DNA of 64,000 nt from Pseudoduganella namucuonensis (GCF_900116645.1 NZ_FPBO01000018.1:97520-161519), one strand, 5' to 3'. Positions 24,663 through 34,499 are shown, numbered from the stretch's first letter. Program-made: numbers and translations. The notes: generated by a model from the sequence alone, not told the origin.

Positions 24663-26876
24663 ATGCCGCGCTGGCGTGTAAGCATGCAGCCTGGGCTGAC
24701 GCGGCCGATGCGGGCCGCCGCCGCCGTCCGGCGCGCCATCGCGGCGAGCTTGCTGGCGTTGCTGGCGTTGCCTGCCCTGGCGCCGGGCGTGGTGGCCGCG
24801 CAGGCGAACGGCGCGGATAGCGCCTTCGAACGCGCCCAGGCCCGCCTGCGCGACGCGGAGACCATCAAGGCGCTCAGCGCCGAGGGACAACTGCTGTACC
24901 AGAAGGACCGCGTCAAGCTCGCCGGCGCCATGTATTGCGCGCAATCGGTGGCGCTGGCCGAACGGGGCGAATTCCGGCTCGCCATCGAGGCGGCCAGCAA
25001 GGCGCTGGTGCTGAGCGGGCAGGGCGGCGACCAGGTCCTGGCCGCGTCGGCCAAGCGCGACCTGGCCATCGCCTACAGCTACGCCGGCGACCTCGAGCGC
25101 GCCGCGCAATACGCCGGCGAGGCGCTGGCCGGTGCGGGGCGGACCAACCCGGCCGTCGCCGGCCCCGCGCACAAAACCCTGGCCGACGTGGCCGTGCGGC
25201 GCGGGCGGCTGGCCGAGGCCGTCGCCGGCTACCAGCGCGCGCGGGAGGCCGCCAGCGCCCGCTTCCGGCCGCTGGTCGACATCTCGCTGGCGAACGCCTA
25301 CGTGGCCGATGGCCAGTTGGCGCAGGCGCGCGCCTTGTTCGGGCGTCTGGCGCCGTCCGGTGCGGCGTCATTCGATTCCACCGTCTTGCGCCAGGCCTAT
25401 CTGCGCGGACTGGGCAAGCTCGCGCTGGCCGAGGGCGACGCGCCCGCCGCGATCCGGCTGTTCGACGGCGCCGCCGCCCAGGCGGACGGCGCCGACGCCG
25501 CCTATCACCGGCTGTGGGCGCTGGAAGGGCGCGCCGCCGCGCTGCTCGCGCTGCGCGACCGGGCCGGCGCGCGCGCCGCGTACGTGGCGGCGGCGCGCGC
25601 GTCCGAGGCGATCCGCGCGCGCTTCCGCAGCGAGGAGTTCAAGACCGGCCTGTTCGGCGACGTGCAGCGCATCTTCGACCAGGCCATCGGCCTGTCGATG
25701 GAGGCCGGCGACACGGCCGGGGCCTGGAATCTGAGCGAGGCGAGCCGCTCCCGGGCGCTGCTCGACGTGGTGCGCGAGCGCGCGGCGCTGAGCCGGCCGG
25801 GCGCCACGGCGCCCCTGCGCGAGGCGGCGCCGGACCTGGCCGGACTGCGCGCCACGCTGCGCGACGGCGAGGCCCTGGTCGAATTCCACACCCTGGACGA
25901 CCGGTTGCTGGCATGGGTGGTGCGCCGCTCCGGCGTCAAGGGCCACACGCTGGCCGTGGGGCAGGCGGCCCTGGGCGAGCGGGTGGGGGCGTTCCGCGAC
26001 GCCATCCTCACGCGCAGCAAGACCGTGGCGGCGCCCGCCCGGGCCCTGCACGCGCTGCTGCTCGAACCGCTGGGCCTGCGGCCGGGCGAGCGCCTGCTGC
26101 TGGTGCCGCATGGCGCCTTGCATTACCTGCCGTTCCAGGCCCTGCGCGACGGGGCCGGCTACCTGATCGAATCGCACGCGCTGGCCTACGCGCCGTCGGC
26201 CGGGGTGGCGCTGCAGCTGGCGCGGCGCGGCGAACCCGGCCATGTCAGCCTGGCCGCCTTCGGCAATCCCGGCACCGACGCCAAATACGCGCTGCCGGCC
26301 GCGCAGCGCGAGGTCGAGCGGATCGCCGGCCTGTTCAGCGACAAGCGGGTGTTCGTGCGGGAGGCGGCCTCGCCGCGCCAGTTCCGCGCCAGCGCCGCCG
26401 GAGCCGGCGTGCTGCATGTGGCGGCGCACGCCCAGGTCGACGTGATCGATCCGCTGCAGTCGCGCATCCTGCTGGCGCCGGAGCCGGAGCCGGAACAGAG
26501 CCCGGGCACCGGCAGCGGCTTCCTGAGCGCGCGCGAGGTCTACCAGGTCGATCTCGACCGGGTAGCGCTGGTGACGCTGAGCGCCTGCGAGAGCGGGCTG
26601 GGCCGCATTGCCCGCGGCGACGAGATCCTCGGCTTCACACGCGCCTTCCTGAGCGCCGGCGCGGGCACGCTGTTCGTGTCGCTGTGGCCGGTGGCGGACC
26701 AATCGACGGAGCCGCTGATGACGGCCCTGTACAGCGAGATGGCGGCCGGCACGGAGGCCGCGCTGGCGTTGCAGGCGGCGCAGATCGCCGTATTGCGCCA
26801 GCCGCGATTCGCCGATCCGTTTTTCTGGGCGCCCTTCGACCTGGTGGGCGACTGGCGCCTGCGGATCCGCGTCTGA
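24663..26876 (+). CDS. Exported TPR protein with C-terminal CHAT protease domain
   Basis: 737 residues. A signal-peptide-like segment (AIAASLLALLALPALAPGVVAAQ) is followed by TPR-like helices to about residue 390 and a CHAT domain (about 430-735). The caspase-like dyad is visible: His in LHVAAHAQVD and Cys in LSACESGLG, along with LLLVPHGALHYLPFQAL. CHAT domains are cysteine proteases of the separase/caspase clan. I start at this ATG because GGGAGAGAG precedes it; an ATG 78 bases upstream would lie nine bases from the FNR box. A TPR-CHAT gene followed by TpsB and TpsA suggests work on the secreted exoprotein. Extracytoplasmic location is inferred. Confidence 0.88.
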   Translation: MPRWRVSMQPGLTRPMRAAAAVRRAIAASLLALLALPALAPGVVAAQANGADSAFERAQARLRDAETIKALSAEGQLLYQKDRVKLAGAMYCAQSVALAERGEFRLAIEAASKALVLSGQGGDQVLAASAKRDLAIAYSYAGDLERAAQYAGEALAGAGRTNPAVAGPAHKTLADVAVRRGRLAEAVAGYQRAREAASARFRPLVDISLANAYVADGQLAQARALFGRLAPSGAASFDSTVLRQAYLRGLGKLALAEGDAPAAIRLFDGAAAQADGADAAYHRLWALEGRAAALLALRDRAGARAAYVAAARASEAIRARFRSEEFKTGLFGDVQRIFDQAIGLSMEAGDTAGAWNLSEASRSRALLDVVRERAALSRPGATAPLREAAPDLAGLRATLRDGEALVEFHTLDDRLLAWVVRRSGVKGHTLAVGQAALGERVGAFRDAILTRSKTVAAPARALHALLLEPLGLRPGERLLLVPHGALHYLPFQALRDGAGYLIESHALAYAPSAGVALQLARRGEPGHVSLAAFGNPGTDAKYALPAAQREVERIAGLFSDKRVFVREAASPRQFRASAAGAGVLHVAAHAQVDVIDPLQSRILLAPEPEPEQSPGTGSGFLSAREVYQVDLDRVALVTLSACESGLGRIARGDEILGFTRAFLSAGAGTLFVSLWPVADQSTEPLMTALYSEMAAGTEAALALQAAQIAVLRQPRFADPFFWAPFDLVGDWRLRIRV

Positions 26877-26903
26877 ATCCAAGCAAGCCACCGGGAGAGC
26901 GCA

Positions 26904-28661
26904 GTGCAACCAGCAGACCACATCCGGGCAAGCCGGGCATGCCGCAGCCCCCGGGCGCGCGGCGGCGGGACCTTGGACCGCGCCGCGCGGCGCGATCCGC
27001 TCTGGCTGGCGGCGCTGGTGTTGGCCACGCCGGCGCTGTGGGCGCAAACGCCACCCGCCCGGCCATCCGCTTGCCCGTCCATGTCGCCATGCGCCGGGCC
27101 GTCCGCCTCGGCATCCAGCCCCGGGGCCGAACCCACGGCCCCCGGGGAACCGGCGCCCGCCGGCCCTGTCTTCATCCTGCGCCAGGTCCGTTTCAGCGGC
27201 AACAGCGTGTTCGACGGGCCCACGCTGGCAGCGCTGATGGCCGACCGGATCGGGCGGCCGGTCGGCTTCGCCGAGTTGCAGGCGCTGGCCGGCCGCGTCA
27301 CGGAGCATTACCAGGCCGCCGGCTACGTGCTGGCCCAGGCCGTTCTGCCGCAGCAGGAGGTGCGGGACGGGGTGGTCGACTACTCGGTGGTCGAGGGCAG
27401 GCTGGGCCGTATGCGGATCGAGACCGCCGGCGCGATTCCCGTACCGGAGGACACGGTCCGGCGCACCGTCGCGGGCCTCGAGCCCGGCCAAGCGCTGCGC
27501 CGCGCCGCGCTGGAGCGGGCCATGCTGCTGCTGGGCGACTTGCCGGGTCTGGCCCCCCAATCGTCGCTGGAGGCCGGCGACGAGCCGGGCAGCTTCGACC
27601 TGGTGGTCGAGCTCAGGCCCGCGCCGCGCCTGAACTTCAGCGTCGACGCGGACAACCACGGCACGCGCGCCACTGGCGCCCACCGCCTGGGTGGCCAGTT
27701 GCGCGTGAATAGCCCGTTCGGCATCGGCGACAACCTCGACCTGCGCCTGCTGACCTCGTCCGGCAAGGGACTGACCTTCGGCCGCGCGGGCTACGAGGCG
27801 CCGATCGGCCCCGCCGGCCTGCGCGCCGGCGTCGCCTACGCGCGCCTCGACTACGCGCTGGGCCACGAACTGGCCCCGCTGGACGCCAGCGGACGCGCCG
27901 AGGTGCTCGAACTCTCGCTCGCTTATCCCTTGCTGCGTTCGCGCCAGCGCAATCTGTTCGCCAGGCTCAGCGCCGAGCGCAAGGAGCTGGACGACCATAT
28001 CGGCGTGGTGGCGCAGACCAGCGGCAAGACCATCCGCAGCGTCGGGGCCGGCCTGGTGTACGAGGGCAGGGACGACGGCGCAGGGGGCGGCTACACCGGC
28101 GCGGGCCTGAGCGCGTATATCGGTCGCCTGAAGCGCGCCACCGCGCCGGGCCTCGCGTCCGACCTCTCCTCGGACCAGGCCGCCGACGGCGCCCCCGCCA
28201 GCGGCCGCGCGCTGCGGCTGGTGTACCACGCCACGCGATTGCAACCGGTGTCGGCCGCCACCAGCGTGCTGGTGGCGCTGGCGGGCCAGTGGGCCAGCCG
28301 CAACCTCGACAGCGCGGAGCAGCTGGCCGCCGGCGGTCCGCGCGCGGTGCGGGCCTACCCCTCGTCCGCCGGGCTGGGCGACGAGGTGCACGTGCTGAAC
28401 GTGGAGTACCGCTGGAACTTCCGGCCCGAGGCCGTGGCCAGCCTGTTCCACGACATCGGCTGGGTGCGCGCCATCCACCGCGACCCGCAACCGGGCGTCC
28501 CCAACCGCCTCACCCTGCGCGGCCTCGGCGCGAGCCTGTACTGGAACCCGCGCCCCGGCCTGACGCTGCAGGCCAGCCTGGCCTGGCGCGCCAGCCGGCG
28601 CGAGCCCGGCGGGGACAGCCGCTCGCCGCGCCTGTTCGCCCAAATCGTCCAGGCCTTCTGA
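26904..28661 (+). CDS. Two-partner secretion outer-membrane transporter (TpsB, ShlB/FhaC family)
   Basis: 585 residues from a GTG with GGGAGAGC upstream. After a signal peptide (LAALVLATPALWAQ) and a Pro-rich stretch come POTRA domains (FILRQVRFSGNSVFDGPTL, then LGRMRIETAG) and a 16-strand barrel of Omp85 type. The barrel contains RAYPSSAGLGDE, close to the conserved VRGY loop region, and the protein ends in Phe. It exports the TpsA protein encoded just downstream across the outer membrane. The position between a CHAT protein and TpsA matches a common three-gene arrangement. Confidence 0.9.
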   Translation: MQPADHIRASRACRSPRARGGGTLDRAARRDPLWLAALVLATPALWAQTPPARPSACPSMSPCAGPSASASSPGAEPTAPGEPAPAGPVFILRQVRFSGNSVFDGPTLAALMADRIGRPVGFAELQALAGRVTEHYQAAGYVLAQAVLPQQEVRDGVVDYSVVEGRLGRMRIETAGAIPVPEDTVRRTVAGLEPGQALRRAALERAMLLLGDLPGLAPQSSLEAGDEPGSFDLVVELRPAPRLNFSVDADNHGTRATGAHRLGGQLRVNSPFGIGDNLDLRLLTSSGKGLTFGRAGYEAPIGPAGLRAGVAYARLDYALGHELAPLDASGRAEVLELSLAYPLLRSRQRNLFARLSAERKELDDHIGVVAQTSGKTIRSVGAGLVYEGRDDGAGGGYTGAGLSAYIGRLKRATAPGLASDLSSDQAADGAPASGRALRLVYHATRLQPVSAATSVLVALAGQWASRNLDSAEQLAAGGPRAVRAYPSSAGLGDEVHVLNVEYRWNFRPEAVASLFHDIGWVRAIHRDPQPGVPNRLTLRGLGASLYWNPRPGLTLQASLAWRASRREPGGDSRSPRLFAQIVQAF

Positions 28662-28676
28662 ATGGAGCACCGCACC

Positions 28677-31600
28677 ATGCGCACCCCAGCCACCTCCACT
28701 CCACCGCGCCGCAAGCTGGCTTGCGCGCTGGCCTGCCTGCCCGCCGCGCTGGCCATGGCCCGGCACGGGGCGGCGCAGGCCGGCCCCGCCGGCGCCGACG
28801 TGGCCGCCGGGCAGGTCGCCGTCACCCGCCCGGACGCGCGGACGACGGTGCTCACGCAAGGCTCGGCCAGCGCCATCGTCAACTGGCGCCAATTCTCGAT
28901 CGCCGGCGGTGAGCGCGTCGACATCCGCCAGCCCGGCGCGCAAAGCGTGATGCTTAACCGCGTCACCGGCGGCGCGGCCAGCGAAATCCACGGCAGCCTC
29001 ACGGCCAACGGCCACGTGTTCCTGGTGAACCCGGCCGGCGTGCTATTCGGCCGCACGGCGCGGGTCGACGTGGGCGGCCTGGTGGCCTCCACGCTGGACC
29101 TCGCCGACGCCGACTTCAGCGCCGGCCGCTACCACTTTTCCGGCGCCGGCGGCGCGGCGGGCCTGGTCGCCAACGCCGGCCGGCTGCAAGCGGCCCCGCG
29201 CGGCACGGTCGCGCTGCTGGGCGGCAAGGTGAACAACGACGGCACCATCACCGCGCGGCTGGGCACGGTGGCGCTGGCGGCCGGCGACAAGATCGCGCTC
29301 GACTTCGGCGGCGACGGCCTGACCAAGTTGCGCGTGGACCGGGGCGCGCTCGCCGCGCTGGTCGCCAACGGCGGCGCGCTGATCGCCGACGGCGGCCAGG
29401 CCATCCTGACGGCGCGGGCGGCGCAAGCCCTGGCCGGGACCGTGCTCAACCAGCAAGGCGTGGTGCGCGCGCGCTCCTTGCAGGAACGCGACGGCCGCAT
29501 CCTGCTCGACGGCGGGACCCATGGCGAAACCCTGGTGCGCGGCACGCTCGACGTGTCCGGCGCCGCGGCGGGCCTGGGCGGCGGCGCCGCCACCGTGCTG
29601 GGCCACCATGTCGGCCTGGACGGCGACGCGCTGATCGACGCCCGCGGCGACGCGGGCGGCGGCGTCATCCTGGTGGGCGGCGACGCGCGCGGCTCCGGGC
29701 CGCAAGCGCGCCAGGCCGAGGCCGTATACGCCGGTCCCGCGACCGCGCTGCGCGCCGACGCCACCGGCCGCGGCGACGGCGGCACGGTGGTGGTCTGGAG
29801 CCGGGACGCCACCCGCGTGTTCGGCGCCGTCAGCGCGGGCGGCGGCCCCGGCGGCGGCGACGGCGGCAATATCGAAACCTCCGGCAAGTTCCTCAGCGTG
29901 GACGGCGCCCGCATCGGCGCCCCGGCCACGCTCGGCAGGGCAGGGCAATGGCTGCTCGACCCGTACAGCATCGCCATCGACGACAGGCGGGCGGACGCCG
30001 GCGTCTCGGCGAGCCCCGACTATGTCAGCGGCGGCGCGTCGGCCCATATCTGGCGCCAGTCCATCGTCAACGCCCTCAACGCCGGCACCAGCGTGAGCGT
30101 GACCACCGGCGCCGGCGGCGAGGGCGCGGGCGACATCGCCGTCAACGCCTCCATCCTCAAGAGCGCCGGCGGCGACGCCAGGCTGACGCTCAACGCCGCG
30201 CGCGACATCGTCCTGGCCGCCGGCGTGCGCGTCGGCGCCGGCGCGCCCGGCGGCAAGCTGCACGTGGACCTGAACGCCGACCTGGACGGCGTGAACGGCG
30301 GCGCCATCTTCCTGGACAGCGGCGCGTCCATCGCCACCAACGGCGGCGACCTGCGCCTGTACGGCCAGGGCGACCCGGTGGCCGGCCGCGCCACCGGCCA
30401 CTCGTTGCGCCGCCCCGAGGGCGTGCGCCTGAGCGGAGCCGCCATCGACACCACGCCCGCCTCGTCGGCCGGCGCCGGCGCCGGCGGCTCGGTGCTGATA
30501 CGGGGCCAGGGCGCCACCTCCGCCGACGGCGGCGTGGCCATCCACGGCGCGGGCGTCCGGCTCGAGGGTTCCGGAATCAGGGCGGGCGGCGGCGGCGTGA
30601 CCATCGACGGCGCCGCCGGCGCGTTCGGCGACGGCGTGGCGATGCTGGGCGGGCTGCCGTCCGGGCAGGGCGCGGCCACGTACGCGGTGTGGTCGGAGGC
30701 GGGGCCCGTCGCCATCCGGGGCGCCGGCGGCGGCAGCGGCGTCGCGTTCGACGGCGCCGCCGTGCTGGGCCGCGTCAACGGCACGGGCGATTCGTCCGCG
30801 CCCGTCGAGATCACCGGCCACGGCGGCTACGCGGGCGTGACCGTGCTGTACGACTCCACCATCGCCAACACCGCCGGGCCGGTCAAGCTGACCGGCGTCG
30901 GCGACACCTATGGCGTCGTGGTGAGCGAGTCGCGGGTGCTCAACAGCCGGAATGGCGCGATCGACATCCGCGGCCGCGCCGGCCCGCCCGGCGAAACCGC
31001 GCCGGCCGGGGTGCTGATCGGCGTGAGCTTTTACGGCGAACCGGTGCCGCCCGCCGTGATCGCCAGCGCGGACGGCGCGGGGCCGGTCTCCATCAGCGGC
31101 GAGACGGGGGCGGCCACGCCGGGCGTGCGGCTGGACCCGGCCAGCGTGATCGGCGGCCCGACCAGCCTGGGCGACATCACGATCCGGGCCGTCAGCGCCG
31201 CCTCGGCTGGCGCCGGTGGCGACATGATCCAGCTGGGCGGCGCGATCGACGGCGGCGGCGCGCTGGCCCTGCTGCCCGGGGGCGTCTCGCCGGACGGCGC
31301 GCTGACCGCCGCGCCGGCCACGCCCATCGCGCTGTTCGGCGACGGAACAGGCTTCGCGCTCGATCAGACCGAACTGAACCAGGCAATCGGCCCCCGCGTC
31401 GCGACCGTCGTCATCGGCGGCGCCGGCCACACCGGGCCCATCACGGTCCACGCGGGCGGGACGCTGCCCGGCAGCTACGATGTGACGCTGCAAAACGGCG
31501 GCGCCGGCAGCGCCGGCATCGCGCTGCCGGGCGGCATCGCCAACCCCGGCCGCACGCTGGTGCTGTCCAGTGGCGGCGCGGTCGGGCAGGGCGGCCCGGT

Positions 31601-32615
31601 CGCCGCCGGCGCCCTGCTGCTGCACGGCACCCAGCCGGAGTCCAGCTTCCAGCTGACCCATACGCGCAACGCCGTTGGGCGCCTCGGCGTCCACTTCACG
31701 CGGGCCGCGGCGGGTGGCGATGCGCGTTCCGGCGCCGTCGACTACGCCAACAGCGGCGACCTCGAACTCGGCGCGCTGAGCGGCGCCGGCTTCGACGCCG
31801 CCACCAACCGGGCGTTCGCGATCGACGCCCCGGCCGTCGTGGCGGGGGGCAAGCTCACCGCGCGCGCCGGCCGCGACCTGATCCTGCGCGCCGACGCGCG
31901 CACGCTGAACGGCGACATCGCCCTGGTGGCCGGACGCGTGTTCGGCAACCCGGCGAACGCCGCGCTGCTGCCGGCCGGCGGCCATTGGCGGGTGTACGCC
32001 GACACCTGGATCGGCGAACAGGCGGGCCCGCTGGCCGGGTCCGGCCCGCGGCCGAACCGCTACAACTGCGCCTACGGGGCGGCGTGCGTGGCCGCGTTGC
32101 CCGCCGGCGACAACCTTTTCGTCTACCGCCAGCAGCCGCTGCTGGACATCGCCCTGGTCGCGCCCCGGCAATCGCGCTTCGTCGGCGGCGAGAATCCGCC
32201 GTTCGACTTCACGGTGAGCGGCCTGGTCAAGGGCGACACACCGGCCGCCGCGGTGAGCGGCGCCTACGCGACGACCGCCACGGCCGCGTCGCCCGCGCGG
32301 ACCTACCCGGTCACCGGCGGCTTCGCGTCGCCGGCCGGCTACCGGGTGGCGGCCGCGCCCGGCACGCTGCGCGTCGTGCCGGTCCCGTTCAGCGCGCCGA
32401 GCTTCACGCGCGACGTGAGCTTCGACAGCAGCGCGCCGTATGGCGGGAACATCGTGCTCCAGCGCCTGTGCCCCGGCACCGGGCCGCTGGCGCGGGCGGC
32501 GGGCGCGGCCGACCCCGCCGATCCGCTGGCGGCCGACTGGGCGCGCGTGCGCGACAAGCCCAACCTGAGCAACTGCATCGGGCTGGTGCTGCGCCATGGC
32601 TGCGGCGACTTCTGA
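28677..32615 (+). CDS. Two-partner secretion exoprotein (TpsA, filamentous hemagglutinin-like)
   Basis: 1312 residues. A signal peptide ends near AAQA (about residue 35). The TPS secretion domain follows, with NRVTGGAASEIHGSL and VFLVNPAGVLFGRTARVDVG. The middle is a Gly/Ala-rich repetitive beta-helix. Near the C-terminus lies an MBG-like module (ENPPFDFTVSGLVKGDTPAA, TYPVTGGFASPAGYRVA). The end carries two cysteines nine residues apart (Cys1300, Cys1309), reminiscent of the tether of HMW1 adhesins. It is probably a surface-held or secreted adhesin. An ATG 15 bases upstream is possible, but GGAG is better placed for this one. Confidence 0.9.
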   Translation: MRTPATSTPPRRKLACALACLPAALAMARHGAAQAGPAGADVAAGQVAVTRPDARTTVLTQGSASAIVNWRQFSIAGGERVDIRQPGAQSVMLNRVTGGAASEIHGSLTANGHVFLVNPAGVLFGRTARVDVGGLVASTLDLADADFSAGRYHFSGAGGAAGLVANAGRLQAAPRGTVALLGGKVNNDGTITARLGTVALAAGDKIALDFGGDGLTKLRVDRGALAALVANGGALIADGGQAILTARAAQALAGTVLNQQGVVRARSLQERDGRILLDGGTHGETLVRGTLDVSGAAAGLGGGAATVLGHHVGLDGDALIDARGDAGGGVILVGGDARGSGPQARQAEAVYAGPATALRADATGRGDGGTVVVWSRDATRVFGAVSAGGGPGGGDGGNIETSGKFLSVDGARIGAPATLGRAGQWLLDPYSIAIDDRRADAGVSASPDYVSGGASAHIWRQSIVNALNAGTSVSVTTGAGGEGAGDIAVNASILKSAGGDARLTLNAARDIVLAAGVRVGAGAPGGKLHVDLNADLDGVNGGAIFLDSGASIATNGGDLRLYGQGDPVAGRATGHSLRRPEGVRLSGAAIDTTPASSAGAGAGGSVLIRGQGATSADGGVAIHGAGVRLEGSGIRAGGGGVTIDGAAGAFGDGVAMLGGLPSGQGAATYAVWSEAGPVAIRGAGGGSGVAFDGAAVLGRVNGTGDSSAPVEITGHGGYAGVTVLYDSTIANTAGPVKLTGVGDTYGVVVSESRVLNSRNGAIDIRGRAGPPGETAPAGVLIGVSFYGEPVPPAVIASADGAGPVSISGETGAATPGVRLDPASVIGGPTSLGDITIRAVSAASAGAGGDMIQLGGAIDGGGALALLPGGVSPDGALTAAPATPIALFGDGTGFALDQTELNQAIGPRVATVVIGGAGHTGPITVHAGGTLPGSYDVTLQNGGAGSAGIALPGGIANPGRTLVLSSGGAVGQGGPVAAGALLLHGTQPESSFQLTHTRNAVGRLGVHFTRAAAGGDARSGAVDYANSGDLELGALSGAGFDAATNRAFAIDAPAVVAGGKLTARAGRDLILRADARTLNGDIALVAGRVFGNPANAALLPAGGHWRVYADTWIGEQAGPLAGSGPRPNRYNCAYGAACVAALPAGDNLFVYRQQPLLDIALVAPRQSRFVGGENPPFDFTVSGLVKGDTPAAAVSGAYATTATAASPARTYPVTGGFASPAGYRVAAAPGTLRVVPVPFSAPSFTRDVSFDSSAPYGGNIVLQRLCPGTGPLARAAGAADPADPLAADWARVRDKPNLSNCIGLVLRHGCGDF

Positions 32616-32627
32616 AGGGAACCGGCC

Positions 32628-33908
32628 ATGAGCGACATCGCATCCCTGCTGAGCCCCGCGACGGACCCGCCGCCGTGCGGCCCCGACCTCGAATACGACC
32701 GGCGCTTCATCGCGCTGTCCCTGGACGCCGCCGGCAAGCCGGAACGGCGCATGGGCGCGCACATCGTGCCGGCCGAGCAGCCGGACTGGAGTTCGGTGCG
32801 CTGGCAGGCCGAGGCCTTGCTGGAGCACAGCAAGGACCTGCGGGTGGCGCTGCTGCTGACGCGCGCCCTGGTCCGGCTCGACCAGCTGGCCGGCCTGCGC
32901 GACGGCCTGGCGCTGCTGCGCGGGCTGATCGAGCGCTATTGGGAGCAGGTGCATCCGGTGCCCAATCCGGCCGATCCGCGCGACCTCGTCACCCGCATGA
33001 ACGTGCTGGCCAGGCTGGCCGACCGCACGGGCCTGCTGGCGGACGTGCGCGGCGCGCAGGTGGTGGCGGCTGGACCGCACGGCCGCGTGACGGTGCGCGA
33101 CATCCTGTTGGCGACCGGCCGGCAGCAGCCGGCGCCCGGCGAAGCGGTGCCCAGCCAGGCGCGCATCGACGACGCCATCGCCGCCGCCGCGCGGGAGGGC
33201 GCCCCGGACGACGCGGCGGCCTGCCTGGCGTCGCTCGCGGCGCTGGAAACGCTGCTGGGCGAAAAAGCCGCCGGCGACATCGCCGCGCCCGAGCTGGCGC
33301 CGTTGTTCGACGTGCTCAAGCCGGTGGCGGCCGCTTGGACGGCGGCCCTGCCCACCGCGGCGCCGGGAACCTCGACCGCCGCGCCCGGAACCCCGGCCGG
33401 AATGCCCGGCGCCCCGACTGCGGCACCCGGCTCCCCGGCCGGAATGCCCGAAGTCTCGGCTGCGGCGCCCGGCACCCCGGCCGGAGTGCCCGGAGCCTCG
33501 GCTGCGGCCCCCGCGGCGACGGCTGACCGCGCCGCGGAGGCCTGGCGAGTCGCCGGGCACGCTGGAGCGCCAGGAGGCGCCGACACCGGACGGGCCGGCG
33601 CAGCTGGAATGCCAGGCGCCGGCGGCGGCGCAGTCGCCGAAGCCGCCCCGAACACCGCCAACGCCGCGCCGGCGGCAGCCCCCGGCGACCCCGTCCCGTC
33701 CGGCCCCATCCGCAACCGCGCCGACGCCATGCAGGCCCTCGACTCCGTGTGCCTGTACTACGAGCGCGCCGAGCCGGGCAATCCGGCGCCCCTGCTGATC
33801 CGGCGCGCGCAGCGCCTGATCGGCAAGTCCTTCGTCGAAATCCTGCAAGACCTGGCGCCGGACAGCCTGGCGCAAGTTCGGGCGATCGTCGGCATCGAGA
33901 ATGAATAG
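32628..33908 (+). CDS. tssA: T6SS protein TssA (ImpA_N domain)
   Basis: 426 residues. The ImpA_N domain covers about 1-140 (LLSPATDPPPCGPDLEYD, WEQVHPVPNPADPRDLVTRMN). A long Ala/Pro/Gly linker (about 245-360) includes three 14-residue repeats. A short C-terminal domain follows (RADAMQALDSVCLYYERAEPGNPAPLLIRRAQRLIGKSF), seen in short TssA forms. TssA helps baseplate assembly and caps the growing sheath. It starts only 12 bases after the tpsA stop, so the two-partner genes and the T6SS genes are probably one transcript. Confidence 0.93.
   Translation: MSDIASLLSPATDPPPCGPDLEYDRRFIALSLDAAGKPERRMGAHIVPAEQPDWSSVRWQAEALLEHSKDLRVALLLTRALVRLDQLAGLRDGLALLRGLIERYWEQVHPVPNPADPRDLVTRMNVLARLADRTGLLADVRGAQVVAAGPHGRVTVRDILLATGRQQPAPGEAVPSQARIDDAIAAAAREGAPDDAAACLASLAALETLLGEKAAGDIAAPELAPLFDVLKPVAAAWTAALPTAAPGTSTAAPGTPAGMPGAPTAAPGSPAGMPEVSAAAPGTPAGVPGASAAAPAATADRAAEAWRVAGHAGAPGGADTGRAGAAGMPGAGGGAVAEAAPNTANAAPAAAPGDPVPSGPIRNRADAMQALDSVCLYYERAEPGNPAPLLIRRAQRLIGKSFVEILQDLAPDSLAQVRAIVGIENE
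33381..33506 (+). repeat. Three 42-bp in-frame tandem repeats inside tssA
   Basis: Units start at 33381, 33423 and 33465 and encode near-identical 14-residue blocks (APGTPAGMPGAPTA type). They lie in the flexible linker between the TssA domains and may vary in copy number. Confidence 0.85.
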
Positions 33909-33917
33909 GAGCGTGTC

Positions 33918-34463
33918 ATGGCCAAGGATAGCAGTCAGAAGTTCATCGCCCGCAACCGCGCACCGCGGGTGCAGATCGAATACGAGGTCGAACTGTACGG
34001 CGCCGAGAAGAAAATCCAGCTGCCCTTCGTGATGGGTGTGCTGGCCGACCTGTCCGGCAAGCCGGCCAGCGCCCCGCCGCCGGTCGAGGAGCGCAAATTC
34101 CTCGACATCGACGTCGACAATTTCGACAGCCGCATGAAGGCCGTCAAGCCGCGCGTCGCCTTCCACGTGCCGAACCTGTTGTCCGGCAAGGACAACCTCC
34201 CCGTCGAACTGACGTTCGAGAACATGGACGACTTCTCGCCGGCGGCGGTGGCGCGCAAGGTCGACGGCCTCAAACAGTTGCTGGAGACGCGCCGCAACCT
34301 GTCCAACCTGCTGACCTGGATGGACGGCAAAGCCGGCGCCGAGAAACTCATCAACGAGGTGCTGAGGAAGCCGGCCCTGCTGCGGACCTTGGCGGCCGAG
34401 CCCAAACCGGCCGAGCCGACGGCGCCCGCGGAGCCGACGGAGCCGGGCGGCGCCGCGCCCTGA
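33918..34463 (+). CDS. tssB: T6SS contractile sheath small subunit TssB
   Basis: 181 residues. KFIARNRAPRVQIEYEVELYGAEKKIQLPFVMGVLADLSG is the VipA/TssB hallmark, followed by FENMDDFSPAAVARKVDGLKQLLETR. TssB pairs with TssC to build the contractile tube around Hcp. A short Pro/Ala/Glu tail is unusual but harmless. AGGAG precedes the ATG and tssC follows after 36 bases. Confidence 0.97.
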   Translation: MAKDSSQKFIARNRAPRVQIEYEVELYGAEKKIQLPFVMGVLADLSGKPASAPPPVEERKFLDIDVDNFDSRMKAVKPRVAFHVPNLLSGKDNLPVELTFENMDDFSPAAVARKVDGLKQLLETRRNLSNLLTWMDGKAGAEKLINEVLRKPALLRTLAAEPKPAEPTAPAEPTEPGGAAP

Positions 34464-34499
34464 GCCCCGCACACCACACATCGATGAAAGGAGACCGCC

